DNA of 13,059 nucleotides from an uncultured Brachyspira sp. (GCA_900321895.1 ONYB01000124.1:1-13059); one strand, 5' to 3'. Positions 1-6,063 are shown, counted from the stretch's first letter. A program made the numbers and translations. Notes: a model not told the origin generated them from the letters alone.

Positions 1-108
1 GGCAGATATTGGGGTTTGCTACCTCAAGACAGATTTATCGGCAGAGCAGTATTTCTCTTCTGGCCTTTCAACAGAGTAAAATCACTTACACAATACAGAC
101 AAAAATAA
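1..108 (+). CDS. lepB: Type I signal peptidase, C-terminal fragment (5' end outside window)
   Basis: Frame 1 is open from the first base to a TAA at 106-108 and encodes 35 residues. They begin GRYWGLLPQDRFIGRAVF and continue into an FWPFNR motif. This is the last conserved box of bacterial type I signal peptidases (S26 family), where a tyrosine-tryptophan-glycine, a proline, a GRA and an FWP element occur in this order at the C-terminus. The family cleaves signal peptides from exported proteins at the outer face of the cytoplasmic membrane. The catalytic Ser and Lys lie upstream and are not visible, so activity cannot be judged. Seen: the motif and its position right before the stop. Known: family function. 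The assignment is firm despite the short length. Confidence 0.85.
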   Translation, partial: GRYWGLLPQDRFIGRAVFLFWPFNRVKSLTQYRQK

Positions 109-234
109 TTCTAAATTCTGAAAAATTTCATATATTTATACTAGTAATATTCTGAAAAATGTTATATAATAGCAATATAATCTTTGATTTGTATGAAAAA
201 ATCATTAAGCAAAAGAGAGAAAAGGATGATTAAT
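109..234 (+). promoter_or_regulatory. Promoter region of the secreted TPR gene with a 12-bp direct repeat
   Basis: Two exact TATAAT hexamers lie at 165-170 and 176-181. The second has a CTGAAA at 152-157 with an 18-nt spacer, a weak -35 match, and predicts a start near 188. The sequence ATTCTGAAAAAT occurs twice without mismatch, at 115-126 and 149-160, 34 bp apart start to start, and the right copy overlaps the -35 position. A ribosome site, AGAGAAAAGG at 216-225, decides the start of the following gene at 235. The promoter call is inference from motifs; the repeat is seen directly. Confidence 0.5.
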
Positions 235-1341
235 ATGAATAAGAATTTAGTTATGTTGTTAACCTCAGTTTGTCTTGTCACCTCGACAATTCCTGCATTG
301 GCGGTGTCAGGACCTTTCGGTTATGACCTTCAAAAAGACATCAACAGAAACAGCGACAAGCCAAAACAAGACCAACAGCAACAACAGCAGCAGCAAAAAA
401 CTCAACAGTCTGCGTCTGTAGGGTTTGGAAAACCTGAATATATTCCTGTTTCAGACAGTCAGATTTTTAATTCATCCGTAACTTTTAACAAAGCGTACTA
501 CCCTAACGCATCTATGAAAAGTGCGGTTTCCAAATACAAAAGAGGAAATTACACAGGATGTTTGCAAGAGTTGTATACAATAATTAAACGCAACCCGAAA
601 AACGCCATGGCATACTATTATACCGCAATGGCTTACACAAAAATCGGGGCAAAAGACAATGCGGCAGCTGCTTACCAGAGAGTTATCAACCTTCAACCGA
701 GCCCTGTTATTGCGGAATATGCGGCAAAAGGTAAAGATTGCTTGACGGGTGGACCTCGTTGCAGTGCAGGTGCTACAGGCAACGAAACTGTTGACGAGTT
801 GGATAAATTCATCGCAGCACCTTACGGTAACGGTTTGTCACCTGAAATGAACAAAAAATATATGCAACAACAACTTGAAGCGTTGCAAAACAAAGTCAAC
901 AGCGGTAAATCTCTTACCCCTGAAGAACTTCAAAGACTAAGACGTCTTGAAAATAACCAATCAAGCATTGTTACAGGTGAAAAACTTGCAATGGCTGACA
1001 ACAAATCAATGCCGTCAAATGAAGAAGTTCTCGGTGCGTTAGATGTCCTCAAACGTGCAGGTTTGAATATTTCTGCTCAAACTTACGAAACAGAAAAAGC
1101 ACAATCTACACCACAAGTTTCTGTGCAAACCTACACACCTGACACGCAAATTCAGCAAATGAGTATGATGTTGAACGGGAACAACAATTCCTACAACAAC
1201 GACCCGATGATGACGATGTTGCCTTATATGATGCAAACCGAGGGCGATAAAAAGGTTGACCCTCAACTTATTCAGGCTATGATGATGAATTCGATGATGA
1301 ACAGTTTAAATGGCATGAATATGAACAACAATAACAACTAA
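235..1341 (+). CDS. Secreted TPR protein with poly-Q and Met/Asn-rich low-complexity segments
   Basis: A 368-residue protein. The ATG at 235 is chosen because AGAGAAAAGG ends 9 nt before it and the protein then begins with a clean signal peptide (MNKN, a hydrophobic core at about 5-20, cleavage expected after ALA at 21-23). A start at 193 would bury the signal peptide. Residues 47-54 are eight glutamines. Residues about 94-160 form one or two TPR-like helical hairpins (LYTIIKRNPKNAMAYYYTAM followed by a second helix pair), normally a protein-interaction surface. A Q/E-rich helix follows at about 205-245. The last 60 residues are very rich in Met and Asn and end in five Asn. Expected location is outside the cytoplasmic membrane. 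It is followed after 16 nt by another TPR-like gene. I do not recognise a named family and no enzymatic motif is visible. A periplasmic scaffold or assembly role is a guess only. Confidence 0.8.
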   Translation: MNKNLVMLLTSVCLVTSTIPALAVSGPFGYDLQKDINRNSDKPKQDQQQQQQQQKTQQSASVGFGKPEYIPVSDSQIFNSSVTFNKAYYPNASMKSAVSKYKRGNYTGCLQELYTIIKRNPKNAMAYYYTAMAYTKIGAKDNAAAAYQRVINLQPSPVIAEYAAKGKDCLTGGPRCSAGATGNETVDELDKFIAAPYGNGLSPEMNKKYMQQQLEALQNKVNSGKSLTPEELQRLRRLENNQSSIVTGEKLAMADNKSMPSNEEVLGALDVLKRAGLNISAQTYETEKAQSTPQVSVQTYTPDTQIQQMSMMLNGNNNSYNNDPMMTMLPYMMQTEGDKKVDPQLIQAMMMNSMMNSLNGMNMNNNNN

Positions 1342-1357
1342 TTAACTAATTGATTTT

Positions 1358-1954
1358 ATGATATTAGATTACAAAACTGCAAAAGAAAAACTGTTGGCAT
1401 CTGACCCCGTCGGATGCCTCAGCTTTTTTAAAGATAATGGTTATATTTTAGAGGCAGGCTACACCGAACTCGTTGGCGGACAGCTTGAGGCTGCAATGAA
1501 ATATTTTGCGGAAATTCAAGATTTTGATATTCGTGCGGATTGGGGCGTATTTTTGTGCAAGCTCATAAAAGGCTATGCTGACAAATCCCCGACATATCTG
1601 CAAATCCGTAACTTTTTGGAAATAGATTTGGATATTTTGATTAAGCATTTTCAAGGTGACTATGTCCAAAATATTATAAAATATTCCGACTGGCTCTGCA
1701 CAATTAATCCCGAAGTCCACAAGTTTATCGGTCGTGTTTTTGTAAACAACGGGCTTGAGGCGGAAGGCAGGATATTTTTGCAAAGGGCAAAGGATTATTT
1801 TTATCTTGACCCCGAATTGCACTACCTGCTTGCGGTTGAGTATTTGAAAGAGGACAAAATGGAGAAAACTGCAAAAGCTTTGGAGGCTTGCTTGACGGTT
1901 TTGCCGGATTATTTTCCCGCAAAGAATTTGCAGAAAAAATTGAAGTTGGTTTGA
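1358..1954 (+). CDS. Cytosolic TPR-like protein of unknown function
   Basis: A 198-residue protein with no signal peptide and no membrane segment. The whole chain looks alpha-helical. The clearest TPR-like pairs are at about 119-152 (from PEVHKFIGRVFVNNGLEAEG) and 153-186 (from DPELHYLLAVEYLKEDKMEK), with the typical small-residue and aromatic spacing and a Pro after the second helix. The N-terminal half (about 20-100) may hold degenerate repeats. It starts 16 nt after the secreted TPR gene, so co-transcription is likely, but no Shine-Dalgarno precedes the ATG, and translation may depend on coupling or re-initiation. There is no terminator between the two genes. Partner and role cannot be read from the sequence. 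Reading frame and start are reasonably sure because there is no competing in-frame start nearby. Confidence 0.75.
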   Translation: MILDYKTAKEKLLASDPVGCLSFFKDNGYILEAGYTELVGGQLEAAMKYFAEIQDFDIRADWGVFLCKLIKGYADKSPTYLQIRNFLEIDLDILIKHFQGDYVQNIIKYSDWLCTINPEVHKFIGRVFVNNGLEAEGRIFLQRAKDYFYLDPELHYLLAVEYLKEDKMEKTAKALEACLTVLPDYFPAKNLQKKLKLV

Positions 1955-2008
1955 TTGTAAACTTTGTTTATGCTAAATTTGTCGGTAGATTTACCCGAGA
2001 TTGAGGAG
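1951..2008 (+). promoter_or_regulatory. Candidate promoter and ribosome site for the DAHP synthase gene
   Basis: TTGATT at 1951-1956, a 17-nt spacer, and TAAATT at 1974-1979 preceded by TGC (an extended -10). Predicted start is near 1986. GAGGAG at 2003-2008 lies 11 nt before the ATG at 2020 and rules out the second in-frame ATG at 2032. The -35 overlaps the stop codon of the upstream TPR gene. Motif-based inference only. Confidence 0.4.
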
Positions 2009-2019
2009 ATTTTCATAAA

Positions 2020-3048
2020 ATGATTATAATCATGGAACGCAATGCCACAGAGGCTCAAACACAACGTGTAATCAATGTTCTCAAAGAGAACGAGTTTGAG
2101 GTTCGCTATAATGAGGGCAATGTTCATACAGTAATTGACGCACTTGGCGACAAAACAACGCTTACTCCTGGGCGACTTGCAGCTTTTGACGGTGTAAAAG
2201 AGGTTAAAATTATCAGAGAGCCGTTCAGGCTTGCGTCACGTGACAGAAAAGAAGAGGACACTGTTATTGAATTTTCAAACGGGGTAAAAATCGGCGGAAA
2301 TAACAAACCCGTTTCAATCGTCGGCCCTTGCTCTGTTGAAGAAGATTTTGACGGACTTATGCAGGTGGCACAAGCCGCAAAAGAAATGGGCTGTGAATTC
2401 TTGCGTGGCGGAGCTTTCAAACCGAGAACTTCCCCTTATGATTTTCAAGGTTTTGGGGAACAAGCCCTGAAGTATTTGCGAAAAGCTGCTGATGAAACCG
2501 GACTTTTGACTGTTTCCGAGATTATGGATGCGTCGGATTTGGATATGATGTGCGAATATGTTGATGTTTTACAGATTGGGGCACGAAACACCCAAAACTT
2601 CAAACTTTTGCACGCTGTCGGCAAATGCAAAAAACCTGTAATTTTGAAACGCGGACTTGCAAGTACAATCAGAGAATTTTTGCTTGCGGCAGAACACATT
2701 TTGTATAACGGCAACCCGAATGTAATTTTGTGCGAAAGGGGCATAAGAAGTTTTGACAGTGCCTTTACCCGTAATGTTATGGATATTGCCTCAATTCCTG
2801 TTATCAAGAAATACTCGCACTTGCCGATAATTATTGATCCGAGCCACGGAACGGGACAGAGATATTTGATTGAGCCTATGGCGAAAGCCGGATTGGTTGT
2901 TGGAGCAGACGGCGTAATGATGGAAGTCCACCACGACCCTGAAAACGCACTCTCTGACGGAAAACAAAGCCTCCCAATCCCGATGTTTAAAGAGGTTATG
3001 GCAAGACTGAACACCTTCAACGAAAATTTGAAGAACTTGAAAGAATAA
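2020..3048 (+). CDS. aroF: 3-deoxy-7-phosphoheptulonate (DAHP) synthase, type I-beta
   Basis: A 342-residue cytosolic enzyme that condenses phosphoenolpyruvate with erythrose 4-phosphate to DAHP, the first committed step towards chorismate and the aromatic amino acids. Residues 1 to about 70 form a ferredoxin-like domain, in this subfamily the site of feedback control by aromatic amino acids. The barrel follows, with GPCSVE at 102-107, LRGGAFKPRTSPYDFQG at 128-144, QIGARN at 185-190, LKRG at 209-212, CERGIR at 238-243, DPSHGTG at 273-279 and EVHHDPENALSDGKQS at 302-317. The expected metal ligands are all present: Cys104, His276, Glu302 and Asp313, by comparison with the Thermotoga enzyme. Length matches that subfamily. 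No chorismate mutase domain is fused and no other aro gene is adjacent. Confidence in family is very high; the symbol aroF is used for this family in many genomes. Confidence 0.96.
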   Translation: MIIIMERNATEAQTQRVINVLKENEFEVRYNEGNVHTVIDALGDKTTLTPGRLAAFDGVKEVKIIREPFRLASRDRKEEDTVIEFSNGVKIGGNNKPVSIVGPCSVEEDFDGLMQVAQAAKEMGCEFLRGGAFKPRTSPYDFQGFGEQALKYLRKAADETGLLTVSEIMDASDLDMMCEYVDVLQIGARNTQNFKLLHAVGKCKKPVILKRGLASTIREFLLAAEHILYNGNPNVILCERGIRSFDSAFTRNVMDIASIPVIKKYSHLPIIIDPSHGTGQRYLIEPMAKAGLVVGADGVMMEVHHDPENALSDGKQSLPIPMFKEVMARLNTFNENLKNLKE

Positions 3049-3083
3049 AAATGATTTAGTGTGTTATGGTGTACTAAGAACGT

Positions 3084-3137
3084 CGGTTGGGTTTGATGTC
3101 TTTTACGGTCAAGAGCTGTAAAATTTTTAACCAACCG
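3084..3137 (+). other. Nested inverted repeats downstream of the DAHP synthase gene; inner hairpin may terminate
   Basis: An outer stem pairs CGGTTGG (3084-3090) with CCAACCG (3131-3137). Inside it, TTTTACGGT (3101-3109) pairs with GCTGTAAAA (3115-3123), nine base pairs including two or three G-U, around a five-base loop. The inner hairpin is followed at once by five T (3124-3128), so it could be a weak, AU-rich intrinsic terminator for the preceding gene. The outer stem is not followed by a T-run. No known riboswitch or ncRNA family is recognised here. Confidence 0.4.
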
Positions 3138-3154
3138 CCCTCTTGGCAAGTTTA

Positions 3155-3183
3155 TTGCTAAATCTTTACAATTACTTGATAAT
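3155..3183 (+). promoter_or_regulatory. Candidate sigma-70-type promoter for the LysM gene
   Basis: TTGCTA at 3155-3160, a 17-nt spacer, and GATAAT at 3178-3183 (five of six consensus bases). The predicted start near 3190 gives a leader of about 60 nt. It lies downstream of the nested hairpins, which fits a transcription unit separate from the DAHP synthase gene. Confidence 0.45.
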
Positions 3184-3248
3184 GTCGATACCTCATGATA
3201 GGATTTCGGTGTACTCAATTTACAATGATTAAAGGGTGTGGGGTCAAC

Positions 3249-3815
3249 ATGAAAAGTTCTACAGTAAGAAGATCAAATTTATCTAAGGAGAAAATGGCAG
3301 TGCTTGAAGCATTATCTAAATATAAACACGATTCGGTTGACAATACGCCGAGCGTTTATTTGAGAAGTAACAAAGAAAAAGAATTAGACCTTTTGTGGCA
3401 AAATTTTAAAGTTAGCCAAAAGGGCGGTGAAAAATCACCTGTGGTTTATCTTGGTACAGGTTTTGTTGCAGGTATTGTGACGACATCATTAGTGTTTGCA
3501 TTACTCGGAATGTCAATGCATTCAATTACTTTGCCGTCAATCAATTTTAAAATGCCTGTTAAGAAAGAAAGTATCAACTTTGTTCCAGCTGCAGAAACTG
3601 AAGCCGCTACTACAGCAACAACTGCCGCAACAACGACAGCCGCAGACGGAACTGAAGTTTACACAGTTCAAAGCGGTGATACTATGGAAAGTATCTTAAC
3701 AAGATTTTATGGTGGCTATTCCCAAGAACGTGCTTGGAAAGTTATGAATGCCAACAACATCAAAAACCCTAACAAACTCTCTATTGGTCAAAAGTTGACA
3801 ATCCCAATGGAATAG
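3249..3815 (+). CDS. Single-pass membrane protein with C-terminal LysM domain
   Basis: A 188-residue protein. The ATG at 3249 is preferred because AAAGGGTG (3231-3238) and GGGG (3240-3243) sit just before it; an in-frame ATG at 3225 has no such site. Residues 1-64 are charged and presumably cytoplasmic. One hydrophobic segment at about 66-88 is the membrane anchor. A linker very rich in Ala and Thr spans 114-133. A LysM domain at about 138-186 begins YTVQSGDTMESIL and ends KLSIGQKLTIP. LysM binds N-acetylglucosamine-containing glycans, usually peptidoglycan, so the domain should face the cell wall. No catalytic domain is present. The layout suits a factor that tethers the envelope to the wall or positions something at it, but the sequence does not say which. 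It has its own promoter and terminator. Confidence 0.88.
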   Translation: MKSSTVRRSNLSKEKMAVLEALSKYKHDSVDNTPSVYLRSNKEKELDLLWQNFKVSQKGGEKSPVVYLGTGFVAGIVTTSLVFALLGMSMHSITLPSINFKMPVKKESINFVPAAETEAATTATTAATTTAADGTEVYTVQSGDTMESILTRFYGGYSQERAWKVMNANNIKNPNKLSIGQKLTIPME

Positions 3816-3844
3816 GGTTATTATATAATTATATGACTGTGTTT

Positions 3845-3873
3845 AGCTCTCTTGTAAAAGAGGGCTTTTTTTT
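3845..3873 (+). terminator. Intrinsic terminator after the LysM gene
   Basis: AGCTCTCTT and AAGAGGGCT form a nine-base-pair stem with one G-U around a four-base GTAA loop, followed by eight T at 3866-3873. This is a textbook intrinsic terminator and separates the LysM gene from the small locus downstream. Confidence 0.9.
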
Positions 3874-3894
3874 AATTTCCAATGCTTGTATGAT

Positions 3895-3921
3895 TTGTTT
3901 TTAAAAATATTTCCGTATAAT
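3895..3921 (+). promoter_or_regulatory. Candidate promoter of the small toxin-like mRNA
   Basis: An exact TATAAT at 3916-3921 with only a weak -35 (TTGTTT at 3895-3900, 15-nt spacer; ATTTGT at 3893-3898 with 17 nt is the alternative). The predicted start near 3928 gives a leader of about 83 nt before the GTG at 4011. The leader begins with AAGCCCC (3934-3940), which is exactly complementary to GGGGCTT (4083-4089) just after the peptide stop. Confidence 0.45.
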
Positions 3922-4010
3922 AAGATTAAGGGTAAGCCCCAGTCACTCTTCAAACTTGAGAGAACAAACTGTAAATTTGCAAAAAACTTTCAGGAAAGGG
4001 GGTGGTGACG

Positions 4011-4082
4011 GTGGAGTTCAGTATTACTGAAAAAGCACTATGGCTTATTTTACTAATAGTCATAGTGCTCAAAACACAATAA
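4011..4082 (+). CDS. 23-residue hydrophobic peptide, candidate type I toxin
   Basis: A GTG-initiated frame ending in TAA at 4080-4082. The peptide has a polar head (MEFSITEK), a run of about 12 strongly hydrophobic residues (ALWLILLIVIVL) and a short KTQ tail, so it should insert in the cytoplasmic membrane. A strong purine-rich Shine-Dalgarno, AGGAAAGGGGG at 3992-4002, ends 8 nt before the GTG; two in-frame GTGs at 4002 and 4005 are too close to it. In size and polarity it resembles the small membrane toxins of type I systems (Ibs, ShoB, Fst types), but I see no family match. Support comes from its setting: own promoter, long leader with 5'-3' complementarity, and a convergent promoter and terminator for an antisense RNA over its 3' half. 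The leader also has GTCAC (3942-3946), complementary to GTGAC (4005-4009) directly before the start codon. Toxicity is inference. Confidence 0.6.
   Translation: MEFSITEKALWLILLIVIVLKTQ
4030..4069 (-). terminator. Minus-strand intrinsic terminator inside the small peptide gene
   Basis: On the minus strand AGCACTATG and CATAGTGCT form nine perfect base pairs (plus-strand positions 4061-4069 and 4034-4042), followed by a run of T ending at 4030. It lies within the peptide coding sequence, so the same DNA codes for protein on one strand and ends a transcript on the other. Confidence 0.65.
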
Positions 4083-4120
4083 GGGGCTTTTAAAGTGCGG
4101 ACTGCAATCCGCACGCCCTT
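4030..4120 (-). ncRNA. Predicted antisense RNA (candidate type I antitoxin), about 90 nt
   Basis: Predicted from a near-consensus minus-strand promoter just to the right and an intrinsic terminator on the same strand at the left. The RNA would be fully complementary to codons 7 to the stop of the 23-residue peptide gene plus its 3' untranslated region. It would begin with a 5' hairpin (stem 4095-4101 with 4108-4114, seven perfect pairs, six-base loop), a plausible loop for first contact with its target, and end with the terminator hairpin. Coordinates are plus or minus a few bases. In known type I systems of this layout (for example TxpA/RatA) an antisense RNA overlapping the toxin mRNA 3' region drives duplex formation and decay. 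Expression is not shown by sequence alone. Confidence 0.55.
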
Positions 4121-4121
4121 T
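4081..4121. other. Hairpin shared by the toxin mRNA 3' end and the antisense RNA 5' end
   Basis: GTGCGGA (4095-4101) pairs perfectly with TCCGCAC (4108-4114) around CTGCAA. On the plus strand the stem can be extended by AAGGGGC (4081-4087) with GCCCTTT (4115-4121), leaving a seven-base bulge, then CTTATATT follows. It may end the plus-strand transcript, although the T-run is poor. On the minus strand it forms the 5' hairpin of the antisense RNA. Confidence 0.6.
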
Positions 4122-4126
4122 CTTAT

Positions 4127-4154
4127 ATTATAACGTATTTAAAAATTTTTTCAA
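4127..4154 (-). promoter_or_regulatory. Strong promoter for the antisense RNA
   Basis: Reading leftwards: TTGAAA (plus-strand 4149-4154), a 16-nt spacer, and exact TATAAT (4127-4132). Eleven of twelve consensus bases match, the best promoter in the window. The predicted start is at or near 4120. It points away from the opp genes and into the small peptide gene, and no minus-strand reading frame of note lies downstream, which is why an RNA product is proposed. Confidence 0.7.
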
Positions 4155-4168
4155 CCCATATTGCTCTG

Positions 4169-4203
4169 TTGACTATAAAAAAACTTAATGTTTATGTTAA
4201 AAT
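4169..4203 (+). promoter_or_regulatory. Candidate promoter of the opp cassette, predicted to give a leaderless mRNA
   Basis: TGT precedes TAAAAT at 4198-4203, an extended -10 with five of six consensus bases. Its expected start is 6-7 nt further, at about 4210, which is the A of the ATG. A TTGACT lies at 4169-4174 but is too far (23 nt) for this -10; paired with TATGTT at 4193-4198 it would have an 18-nt spacer and start near 4205. Either way almost no leader remains, consistent with the lack of any Shine-Dalgarno. Confidence 0.4.
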
Positions 4204-4209
4204 TTCTAT

Positions 4210-6063
4210 ATGAAAAAAGCGGGTTATGTAATTTTAGTTTTGATATTTATTGCGATTTTAGCAAAAGCTTGTATAATTGCCGACACACCTACACCAATTA
4301 CGCAAGAGAAATCCCAAAACACAGCAACAGAACAAATTATTTATCCACAAAATCAAAAAAATATTACGATTGCGGATGTAGATTACCTGCAATCACAAGC
4401 AGAAATTGGTATATATGGCGGAAGTCTTGTTGCTTCAACGATTGGAGAAGGCCCAAAAACTTTCAACCCTTTTAATACAAAAGACAACATTTCCGCAATG
4501 ATGTCTGAGGTTATGTACGACGGACTTTTGACAACTCATCCCGTGACAGGACAACCTATTCCGAAACTTGCAAAAAGCTTTTCGGTAAATGGTAACGATT
4601 ATATTATACACTTACGTCATGGAATAAAATGGTCGGACGGCAAGCCGATTACTGCAGATGATGTAGTTTTCACTTGGCAAAATATTATTTTTGACGGGTT
4701 TGGAAACACATCAACAAGAGATTCCATAATTATTGACGGAAAACTTCCGACAGTAAAAAAAATAGATGATTATACCGTGGAATTTAAAACTCCTCAACCG
4801 TTTGCACCATTTATAAGAATGCTTTCAACATCGATAGCCCCAAAGCATATTTTTGAACCTGCGGTAAAAAAGGGAAAAGAATATTTTGAAACTTTTTTGT
4901 CAACGAATATTGACCCAAAAATACTTGTTACATCAGGGGCTTTCAAATTAAAAGAATATGTACCCGCACAACGTGTGGTTTTTGAGCGTAACCCGAATTA
5001 CTATATGATAAACAAAAATAATCAAAAATTGCCGTATCTCGACAAATTAGTTTACCTTATTGTCGGTGATATAAACAATGAAGTTTTGAAATTTGAAGGT
5101 GGAGAACTCGATACAATCGGACTTCAGGGGGCGAATGTAGCAAGATTTAAGGAATTGGAAAAACACTCGAATTTCAAAGTTTACAACCTCGGGCCGGATA
5201 CCGGTACTATGTTTGTTTCATTTAATTTGAACAACCGCAAAGATAAAAACGGAAAATATTATGTCGATTTAAAAAAGCAAAGATGGTTTCAGGACAAGAA
5301 TTTCAGACAAGCCGTGGATTATGCGATAGACAGAAAAAACATGGTTTTAAATATCGCAAACGGACTTGCTGCACCTTTATACACGGCGGAAAGCTTAAAT
5401 TCAATTTATTTGAATAAAAATTTAAAACCCTATGACAGAAATATTGAGAAATCAAAGGATTTGTTGAAAAAATCAGGTTATTGGTGGGATAAAAAAGGGC
5501 ATCTGATGGACAAATTCGGAAATCATGTCGAATTCAATCTTTTTACAAATGCCGGAAACACCGAACGTGAAGCCATTGGAGTTATGGTTAAACAGGACTT
5601 GGAAGATTTGGGAATGAAAATTAACTTCAAACCTATTGAATTTAATTCGCTTGTTAACAAACTTGTTAACACGAGTGACTGGGATATTGTCATAATGGGG
5701 CTGACCGGTTCTCCGCTTGAACCGAACGGCGGTAAAAATGTTTGGATGTCAAACGGAACTTTACACATGTTTAACCAAAGACCTGCGGGATATACAAAGG
5801 ACGATCGCTATCCTTGGGAAAAAGAATTAGATTATCTTTATACGCAAGGAGCTTTAGCGACGACTTTTGAAGCTCGCAAAAAATTCTACGATGAATATCA
5901 AAAAATCGTTTACGAAGAAAAGCCGTTTGTATATATTTATTCACCGCTAAGAATTACGGCAATAAGAACGAAGTTTAAAAACGTATTTCCGACATCGCTC
6001 GGCGGGGTTACATATAATATTGAGGAAATCTACGAGGCGAAAGAGCCTTCAAAAGGGGAATAA
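4210..6063 (+). CDS. oppA: Oligopeptide ABC transporter, extracytoplasmic substrate-binding protein
   Basis: A 617-residue solute-binding protein of the SBP_bac_5 (cluster C) family, which captures peptides or similar small solutes outside the membrane and passes them to the permease pair. A signal segment spans about 4-20, ending AKAC. Cys21 could be lipidated, but the site is atypical (Ala at -3, Lys at -2), so lipoprotein anchoring is uncertain. The mature part shows family landmarks: FNPFNTKDN at 85-93, MYDGLL at 102-107, and the stretch from LAKSFSVNGNDYIIHLR through IKWSDGKPITADDVVFTW at 120-156, plus a Tyr/Pro-rich C-terminal segment near FVYIYSPLRI. The ATG at 4210 is the only plausible start; the alternative frame beginning at 4188 is a shadow. 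The stop overlaps the next ATG by one base (TAATG). The exact substrate cannot be told; peptides are the default for the family. Confidence 0.9.
   Translation: MKKAGYVILVLIFIAILAKACIIADTPTPITQEKSQNTATEQIIYPQNQKNITIADVDYLQSQAEIGIYGGSLVASTIGEGPKTFNPFNTKDNISAMMSEVMYDGLLTTHPVTGQPIPKLAKSFSVNGNDYIIHLRHGIKWSDGKPITADDVVFTWQNIIFDGFGNTSTRDSIIIDGKLPTVKKIDDYTVEFKTPQPFAPFIRMLSTSIAPKHIFEPAVKKGKEYFETFLSTNIDPKILVTSGAFKLKEYVPAQRVVFERNPNYYMINKNNQKLPYLDKLVYLIVGDINNEVLKFEGGELDTIGLQGANVARFKELEKHSNFKVYNLGPDTGTMFVSFNLNNRKDKNGKYYVDLKKQRWFQDKNFRQAVDYAIDRKNMVLNIANGLAAPLYTAESLNSIYLNKNLKPYDRNIEKSKDLLKKSGYWWDKKGHLMDKFGNHVEFNLFTNAGNTEREAIGVMVKQDLEDLGMKINFKPIEFNSLVNKLVNTSDWDIVIMGLTGSPLEPNGGKNVWMSNGTLHMFNQRPAGYTKDDRYPWEKELDYLYTQGALATTFEARKKFYDEYQKIVYEEKPFVYIYSPLRITAIRTKFKNVFPTSLGGVTYNIEEIYEAKEPSKGE

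Noticed and set aside
184..234. Upstream TTG (184) or ATG (193) as start of the secreted TPR gene
   Set aside because: No ribosome site before them, and they would put a charged extension before an otherwise clean signal peptide; 235 has AGAGAAAAGG at good spacing.
2445..3218. Minus-strand open frame of 257 codons opposite the DAHP synthase gene
   Set aside because: The plus-strand frame has all metal ligands of DAHP synthase; this one has no motif and no ribosome site.
3496..3699. Second open frame inside the LysM gene
   Set aside because: It overlaps the Ala/Thr-rich linker in another frame and has no ribosome site; low complexity explains its openness.
4210..4272. Firm lipoprotein call for the opp binding protein
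   Set aside because: Cys21 follows a hydrophobic core, but AKA before it departs from the usual lipobox, so lipidation is left open.
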